DNA of 64,000 nt from contig DATGZN010000066.1 in NCBI GenBank assembly GCA_035297145.1, positions 31,223-95,222 of the forward strand, written 5' to 3'. Below are positions 59,755 to 64,000 of the stretch, in pieces; within the stretch, counting starts at the first letter, position 1, and every line of letters begins with the position of its first letter. This DNA comes from QHXW01 sp035297145 (lineage in GTDB: Bacteria > Acidobacteriota > Terriglobia > Bryobacterales > Bryobacteraceae). A model generated the notes under the pieces. The model was not told the DNA's origin and did no database searches. It was given only the letters and a program-made list of their open reading frames with translations. The translations under genes were made by a program, and so were the position numbers.

Positions 59755-59784
59755 ACGTCGTTTAGCAGCTGTGTTGGAGGTCAG

Positions 59785-60318
59785 TTGGAAGCACCCTACT
59801 CAAAACGGATTTCGCTAACTGTTGCGCCACTGTTGCTGGGTGCGGCTTTCTTAGCTGGCTGCAATGATGGCAGGAACCTCGTCAATCATTTCGCGAATTC
59901 CGACCTGCCGCCGTGTGAGGTCCCCGCAATTTGGCGCGAGATCAACATGGGGCCGTCCTTTGACAATGCTCACGCCTTCCTTTGGCTCAAATGGCACGAT
60001 AGGAAGCTGTATTACAAGTTCTCCATAAGCGCGACGCGTGTGGTTAAGGGTGCCGTGGATCATCCGGTCCGTCAAATGGTATCTGGAAACATGACACGGT
60101 TTGTCACGGGTGAATTCGATATTCTGCTGCTGGACGCCGAATCCTTCAAACTCGTCCAAATCAAGCTACCCGTTACGGAGCTGGTTCAGGAGCTTGCCGG
60201 CGATGAAACAGAGGGAAGATACCTCGTCGCGGGTGACTCTATAGCCTGCTCACACGAACTATACTGCAGCATCCGAGACTGGAATTTGGAATGGCGGTTA
60301 GTAGGAGCGCGGTTATAA
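59785..60318 (+). CDS. Hypothetical lipoprotein
   Basis: A 177-residue product from TTG 59785 with GGAGG just upstream. Signal and lipobox: LTVAPLLLGAAFLAGC. The mature part (SDLPPCEVPAIWREINMGPS, FDILLLDAESFKLVQIKLPV, YCSIRDWNLEWRLVGARL) is beta-rich and unassigned. It follows the PEGA gene by 30 bases and may share its transcript. Confidence 0.7.
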   Translation: MEAPYSKRISLTVAPLLLGAAFLAGCNDGRNLVNHFANSDLPPCEVPAIWREINMGPSFDNAHAFLWLKWHDRKLYYKFSISATRVVKGAVDHPVRQMVSGNMTRFVTGEFDILLLDAESFKLVQIKLPVTELVQELAGDETEGRYLVAGDSIACSHELYCSIRDWNLEWRLVGARL

Positions 60319-60480
60319 ACCTCTGCGCTAAATAGCATGACAATGATCCGGATGCTGTACGGTGTTAGGTAGTAAGGTAGCATTGCCAGGGCAGTTCAAA
60401 AGACGAAAGGCCATGGCCACTCCTTGGAGGCATACTTAGAGGCGCGTCGGCAGGAACGCCGCAGCCATCGAGTCCCGTGG

Positions 60481-60738
60481 ATGTTTCCGAAAATACTCGC
60501 GTCACTCACGCAGGAGCGCGAGCAGATCGAGGAAGGGGTCATGTCACTGGAACGTCTCGCACGGGGCAGGGGTAGGCGTCGCGAGCGCTTGCCCGCCGGA
60601 AGACTCAAGAAGAAACCGGGCGAGCCTGATGAGGGATCAGGCAGCACGCCGGGCGAAGGATCCGCAGGCGTGCCATATGCGTACTTGGCCCGTCAGCCGC
60701 GTCGGCCGCCGCCGAGCAACTGGCGCTCTCGGAAATGA
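60481..60738 (+). CDS. Small coiled-coil hypothetical protein
   Basis: From ATG 60481: MFPKILASLTQEREQIEEGV, then MSLERLARGRGRRRERLPAG. A short helix with heptads plus an Arg/Lys-rich tail, a type frequently seen as small unknowns in Acidobacteriota. A TTG at 60424 would add 19 residues. No ribosome site decides the start. The 100 or so bases before it contain nothing clear. Confidence 0.45.
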   Translation: MFPKILASLTQEREQIEEGVMSLERLARGRGRRRERLPAGRLKKKPGEPDEGSGSTPGEGSAGVPYAYLARQPRRPPPSNWRSRK

Positions 60739-60769
60739 ATGCGCTCCCGAAATTGTCGCCGCCTCTTCT

Positions 60770-61207
60770 TTAGCTGCTGGCACCCTCTTCCTTGTAAAGC
60801 CATGCTCCCATCAGCGCTGCGACGATCATTTCGATCAACCCCGCCGCAATTCCAATCGCCATCAAATGCCGCGGAAGTATATGGAGCACCATTGGCGCGA
60901 CGCTTGCCAACAGGTAGCCCAGCGCCCATACCGCCGCCCCGGCGCAGACTGCTGTTTTGGGACCGACTCCGTAGCGTGGCCGAATTGCGGCGTAAAGCCA
61001 AACCGTGAACATGCCAACTAGCAGGCCCCAGATGTTGAAAGCAGCGATTTGAGCGCCACTCATCATCTCAGGCTTGCCAAGTCCTTTCATCACGGCGGCC
61101 CACCGCGCCTGGAGAATCACCCCATTCACCAGATACTCTGCCGCGTCGATAATCAGGCCGGCCACCAAACCGCCGAGAACCACACGATTCCAGTTGATCT
61201 TGGGCAT
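60770..61207 (-). CDS. Four-helix membrane protein, family unknown
   Basis: A 145-residue protein with four hydrophobic segments: VVLGGLVAGLIIDAAEYLVN, FNIWGLLVGMFTVWLYAAIR, AVCAGAAVWALGYLLASVAP and IGIAAGLIEMIVAALMGAWL. The start MPKINWNRVVLGG has GGAGG-type sequence upstream (GGGAGGTTCTCC). I have seen similar small membrane proteins only as uncharacterised. Polar residues (D, E, N) lie within the first helix. Confidence 0.75.
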   Translation of the reverse strand: MPKINWNRVVLGGLVAGLIIDAAEYLVNGVILQARWAAVMKGLGKPEMMSGAQIAAFNIWGLLVGMFTVWLYAAIRPRYGVGPKTAVCAGAAVWALGYLLASVAPMVLHILPRHLMAIGIAAGLIEMIVAALMGAWLYKEEGASS

Positions 61208-61290
61208 TGGAGAACCTCCCGCAAAATGTTAGTTCAGGTTGGGACGCGGCGCAAGGCAGTCCGGCGCGCAGGTCCAGGTGGCGCCCGGTC

Positions 61291-61491
61291 GTGACCGAGA
61301 TCGCGCGCATGTTCGGCCGGCAAGGCGGCAAAGCGTCTGCGAGGCACATGACGCCGGAGGAACGCTCCGCGCGCGCGAAGAAAGCATCCCTGGCAGCGGC
61401 GGAGGTTCGGACCGCGAAGAGGCTCTCGCGGGAGGGCGTGAAGCGGGACAGGCAGGCTGCGAGGCGGAAGCGGGCCGGACGGGCGACGTAG
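61291..61491 (+). CDS. Small basic hypothetical protein (about 66 aa)
   Basis: From GTG 61291: TEIARMFGRQGGKASARHMT, then PEERSARAKKASLAAAEVRT and AKRLSREGVKRDRQ. The GRQGGK.SA..MTPEERSARAKKA pattern is that of small KGG/stress-type or DNA-associated unknown proteins. The start could also be ATG 61309. Low complexity makes the call tentative. Confidence 0.4.
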   Translation: MTEIARMFGRQGGKASARHMTPEERSARAKKASLAAAEVRTAKRLSREGVKRDRQAARRKRAGRAT

Positions 61492-61696
61492 CCGAAGCAG
61501 CGTCCGACCACCAACCAATATCTTCTTCATTCAATCAGCGGTTTGCCGACTTTACGCTCATGTGGATTGTTTCCGAGTGGCCGAACCGCTAACAGACCAG
61601 CGGACCCGTAAAATAGTGAGCCTTTACTCAGCATCTATCCCGAAGGTCCCACGCCCCCCAAAAAGGCTTCTGGTTTTGTGTGCTATCGTGCGGACC

Positions 61697-62164
61697 ATGA
61701 AAAGAGCCTTCGTATTGTTTCTTGCATTGTGCATCGCCTTGCCCTTTGCCGCTCCGCAAACGGCCTCACCAAAGCCTGAAGGGCGCGAGCAGATGAGCGC
61801 CGACGAGGCGGCCATCCGGCAGGTCTCGGAAGACTGGATCAGGTTCTATAACGCTGGGGGCGCGGCGAAGGTCGCGGCTTTGTACACCGACGACGGCTAT
61901 TATCTCTCGGCACACATCCTGGCACATGGGAGGCAGGCGATCGAGGCTTATTGGGAACGCGGTATCAAGGCGGGCGGGCACATCGATTTCATCAAGCCGC
62001 TGACGCTCTACTACACCGGCGACCTCGCCTATTGTGCGGGCACCTACCAGGCGACCAACGGCGGTGTGACGGTCGATGGGCGCATCCTAATAGTGCTGAG
62101 GAAAGGGAACGGCAAGTGGCTGATGGCCGCGCATGAAACGGTAGTGCGCGACCAACCGCTATGA
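61697..62164 (+). CDS. Secreted SnoaL/DUF4440-like NTF2-fold protein
   Basis: A 155-residue protein with a signal peptide (RAFVLFLALCIALPFAAPQT). An NTF2-like domain follows: DEAAIRQVSEDWIRFYNAGG, AAKVAALYTDDGYYLSAHIL, GRILIVLRKGNGKWLMAAHE. These cone-shaped pockets bind small ligands or act as isomerases. ATG 61697 begins the signal peptide; the frame extends further upstream without a start that improves it. Confidence 0.85.
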   Translation: MKRAFVLFLALCIALPFAAPQTASPKPEGREQMSADEAAIRQVSEDWIRFYNAGGAAKVAALYTDDGYYLSAHILAHGRQAIEAYWERGIKAGGHIDFIKPLTLYYTGDLAYCAGTYQATNGGVTVDGRILIVLRKGNGKWLMAAHETVVRDQPL

Positions 62165-62201
62165 GTTGGGATTTCTAGTCTCCACTTACGGAGAAAAACC
62201 A

Positions 62202-62285
62202 ATGAAGAAAAGAAAGAAGATGGATATTTCGATTCAAGATTGGCGCGCGGTCCCAGCCGTCTTCGCACGCTCATTTGTCGGATAG
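62202..62285 (+). CDS. Possible 27-residue microprotein
   Basis: ATG 62202 is preceded by GGAGAAAAACCA and encodes MKKRKKMDISIQDWRAVPAV, ending in RSFVG and a stop at 62283. A good ribosome site and a basic start are the only support. It could equally be the broken start of a lost gene. The surrounding stretch 62165-62311 has no other content. Confidence 0.25.
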   Translation: MKKRKKMDISIQDWRAVPAVFARSFVG

Positions 62286-62311
62286 TTATTCGATCTTTTC
62301 GCGAAGCGAGA

Positions 62312-62935
62312 CTATGGAAGAGATTCTGCGCGCCGAGCGATACCGAGCAACTGCTTACGCTCCATGATGAAATGCGCCGGTCGAGCAAGTAGTAGGGCGA
62401 TCCATTGTGGCAGACCGTAGGGATGATAGTCAGGGGCTACGTGCCCGCGCACAATCAGGCGAGTACAGTTCGGCTGCAGCCGTTCAAGTATGAACGCCCA
62501 GGTCGTCAAATACCTGCCGCTAGGCGAGCGCCATGAGAGAACGAGGCTATGCTCGGGCTCATCCTGCACGACCGTAAATACGTCGGTTACCCCCGGGAGC
62601 GCGGGGAACACACTGCCCGCCTCGATGTTTTGAAACTCAGGCAGGATGCGATCCGCACTGCGGTGGCCGCCATTATCGATGAAGTCGTAAGCGTACCACC
62701 CAGCTCGGCCAGATCCCATCTGGACAAGCCAGGGCCAGACGTCATGAGGAGGGCGACGAATGGTGACCGCGTGATTGACCGAGCCGATGGGCTGGGGAAT
62801 CAGGCCGTCTCCGGGAAGAGTCCGGGCCTGCTCGCTAGGAGTCGCGCGGACCTGCATGCTGCCGTAAGTCGCAAGCGCCGCGAGGACTAACAGTGTTCCG
62901 GAGAACACAACCAGTAATTTCCTTTTCATGGCCAC
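62312..62935 (-). CDS. SRPBCC-fold (START-like) protein with N-terminal membrane segment
   Basis: A 207-residue protein. KLLVVFSGTLLVLAALATYG is an anchor or signal. The SRPBCC domain follows: NHAVTIRRPPHDVWPWLVQM, GSGRAGWYAYDFIDNGGHRS, LVLSWRSPSGRYLTTWAFIL, and a C-terminal helix WIALLLARPAHFIMERKQLL. Such helix-grip folds bind lipids or other hydrophobic ligands. Starts at GTG 62935 or ATG 62929. Confidence 0.82.
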   Translation of the reverse strand: MAMKRKLLVVFSGTLLVLAALATYGSMQVRATPSEQARTLPGDGLIPQPIGSVNHAVTIRRPPHDVWPWLVQMGSGRAGWYAYDFIDNGGHRSADRILPEFQNIEAGSVFPALPGVTDVFTVVQDEPEHSLVLSWRSPSGRYLTTWAFILERLQPNCTRLIVRGHVAPDYHPYGLPQWIALLLARPAHFIMERKQLLGIARRAESLP

Positions 62936-63240
62936 GCCAACCGCAAGGGTGGCTTAGTGGAGCTTAGTCCACGCGATTGCGGGTGGGCGGGAGTGTTCGG
63001 CGAGAACGCTGAAGCCGATTTGGCGGGCCAGACCGCAGGAGTCTTGGGTGTCATCGTCCTAAGTGCGAATGCATCGAGGCGCTGTGCTCCACCGTTCTGC
63101 CGGCCGGTTCCGACACGCAGCTCACGAAAGAACAGCCATTCAGAAGGCGAGGCGTGAATCGCGCGCTCCACGATCTCAATCAACGCCGATTCATTTGGGT
63201 GTGGCGCGGGCAAGGACGCTTGTTGAACAGCCGTTCCCAT
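62926..63240 (-). pseudogene. Possible MmcB-like (DNA repair) gene remnant
   Basis: The first half reads SALIEIVERAIHASPSEWLF, then FRELRVGTGRQNGGAQRLDA and FAL, similar to the N-terminus of MmcB-type proteins (ELRVGTG...QRLDAFAL). After that point the frame becomes Pro/Ser/Ala-rich and family-unlike (TMTPKTPAVWPAKSASAFSP). It looks truncated and is next to another repair-gene remnant. The family assignment is from memory and weak. Confidence 0.35.
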
Positions 63241-63311
63241 TCCGGGATTGATTATGGCACAACCATAAAACAGTGATGCCCATGCGCGTTTTAATGCCGT
63301 AAACTACGACG

Positions 63312-63490
63312 GTGCCCGTCCAGAGGATCAAAGCGACATTCATGGAGCCGATGCTACTCCTGCCCGCCCCCACCTGCCCGAGGGCGGGAACTGGCCATAC
63401 GAGCCGAAGCTGGACGGCTACCGCGCTGGCCATCACGACGGACGATCGGGTGACCCTCCAGCCGCGGAACAAGTTAGTCGACTACCGTAC
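63312..63490 (+). pseudogene. Fragment of an ATP-dependent DNA ligase with two frameshifts
   Basis: Three short frames join into one ligase segment: PVQRIKATFMEPMLLLPAP, then LPEGGNWPYEPKLDGYRA, containing the motif I lysine of EPKLDGYR, then LAITTDDRVTLQPRNKLVDY. Shifts fall near 63375 and 63425. About 60 of some 300 residues remain. The arrangement matches LigD-type or stand-alone ATP-dependent ligases (KATFMEPMLLL...LPEG...KLDGYRA). It is clearly non-functional. Confidence 0.65.
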
Positions 63491-63533
63491 CCGCTGCGAG
63501 TGGTGATTGAGTCAATCGCAACGGGAGAGACCC

Positions 63534-64000
63534 ATGAACCCTTCAAAGCTGATTTTAGCCATGGGGCTTGTGGCGCCCTTGGGCATGGCCCAGAGCAAGT
63601 ACGTGAATGATGTGCTGGCGCTCAACCCGCTGGGCTACTGGCGGTTGGACGGCAACGCTAATGACGCAACCGGCCAAGGCAACATTGGCACGCTCACAAA
63701 CGGCGTGACCTTCACCGGTCCAGGCGGTGGACCACCGATCGAAGATCCCACTGAACAGGCTGCTGTGTTCAACATCGCTGAGGATCAGTACATCAGCATG
63801 CCAACGACGGCCTCAAATCAACTCTTTGCTCTGGATTGGTATCACCCATTGACAATGATGATCTGGGCGAAGACCGGCTACACCACCAACAACATGATCT
63901 TATTCGCCAAAGAAGCAAACAGCGGCAACTACAGCGGACCGTATCTCGCCATCGACAACGGCCCTGGTGGAGTGGCTCCCCAAGGGTCTGGGCGTTTGGC
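63534..64000 (+). CDS. Secreted LamG-like (concanavalin A-fold) protein, partial
   Basis: ATG 63534 with GGGAGAG upstream starts a signal peptide (KLILAMGLVAPLGMAQS). A LamG/laminin-G-like domain follows: VLALNPLGYWRLDGNANDAT, EQAAVFNIAEDQYISMPTTA, PLTMMIWAKTGYTT. The reading frame is open at the right edge, so length and further domains are unknown. Proteins with this start are usually large extracellular or cell-surface proteins. Confidence 0.85.
   Translation, partial: MNPSKLILAMGLVAPLGMAQSKYVNDVLALNPLGYWRLDGNANDATGQGNIGTLTNGVTFTGPGGGPPIEDPTEQAAVFNIAEDQYISMPTTASNQLFALDWYHPLTMMIWAKTGYTTNNMILFAKEANSGNYSGPYLAIDNGPGGVAPQGSGRL

Overview
The window is about 64 kb of GC-rich chromosome, about 60% GC by eye. 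It most resembles an Acidobacteriota genome of the Bryobacterales/Solibacter type. That is an inference from gene content and style: a long MacB/FtsX-type permease of the ADOP kind, Tat-exported PLP and NIPSNAP proteins, many secreted peptidases and hydrolases, and dense ATGA-coupled operons. No rRNA is present and the species cannot be fixed.

Region 1 (1-12.4 kb) is housekeeping sequence. It opens with the N-terminal part of a type VI secretion baseplate gene (tssK, minus strand, running off the left edge). A Tat-exported class V aminotransferase, an exported thioredoxin, an M28 peptidase and an exported metallo-beta-lactamase-fold hydrolase follow. Then comes a tight plus-strand operon, ispG-acyP-apt-ispE-prs-rplY-pth-rpsF-rpsR-rplI-SDR, covering isoprenoid precursors, purine salvage, PRPP and translation, with several 1-8 base overlaps.

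Region 2 (12.4-22 kb) mixes decayed and working genes. It has a frameshifted Gfo/Idh/MocA remnant, an esterase, two back-to-back toxin-antitoxin pairs, a frameshifted secreted protein, a PfkB kinase, a GT39-like membrane protein, a DapF homologue with one catalytic Cys replaced by Ser and a palindromic repeat directly before its start, and a nucleotide-sugar dehydrogenase.

Region 3 (22-40.7 kb) holds a response regulator, a FecR-domain protein, a DPP-IV-type peptidase, a two-domain papain-like protein of unknown role, a ribbon-helix-helix pair, and a minus-strand run hemerythrin-nitrilase-purC-cvpA-Fis-like-gph-HIT-lldP. Assorted exported enzymes follow.

Region 4 (40.74 to at least 53.16 kb) is an integrative element beside a tRNA-Arg(UCG) gene. 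It carries a tyrosine integrase, a Cys4 zinc-finger protein, an excisionase-like HTH protein, a DUF927-like replication ATPase followed by clustered GATCACC/GGTGATC repeats that look like a replication origin, a zinc-ribbon protein, two tandem paralogues of unknown family and a second excisionase-like HTH protein. Its cargo is a 502-residue papain-like protein, a convergent 383-residue unknown, a PD-(D/E)XK nuclease-like protein and a protein with a possible HEPN tail. This cargo is the best candidate in the window for an undescribed defence-type system. I found no right attachment site.

Region 5 (53.2-64 kb) has an ADOP permease, an ECF sigma factor with a membrane partner, an XRE regulator divergent from a PEGA-domain protein, lipoproteins and small unknowns, remnants of an ATP-dependent DNA ligase and possibly an MmcB-like gene, and the start of a secreted LamG-like protein that runs off the right edge.
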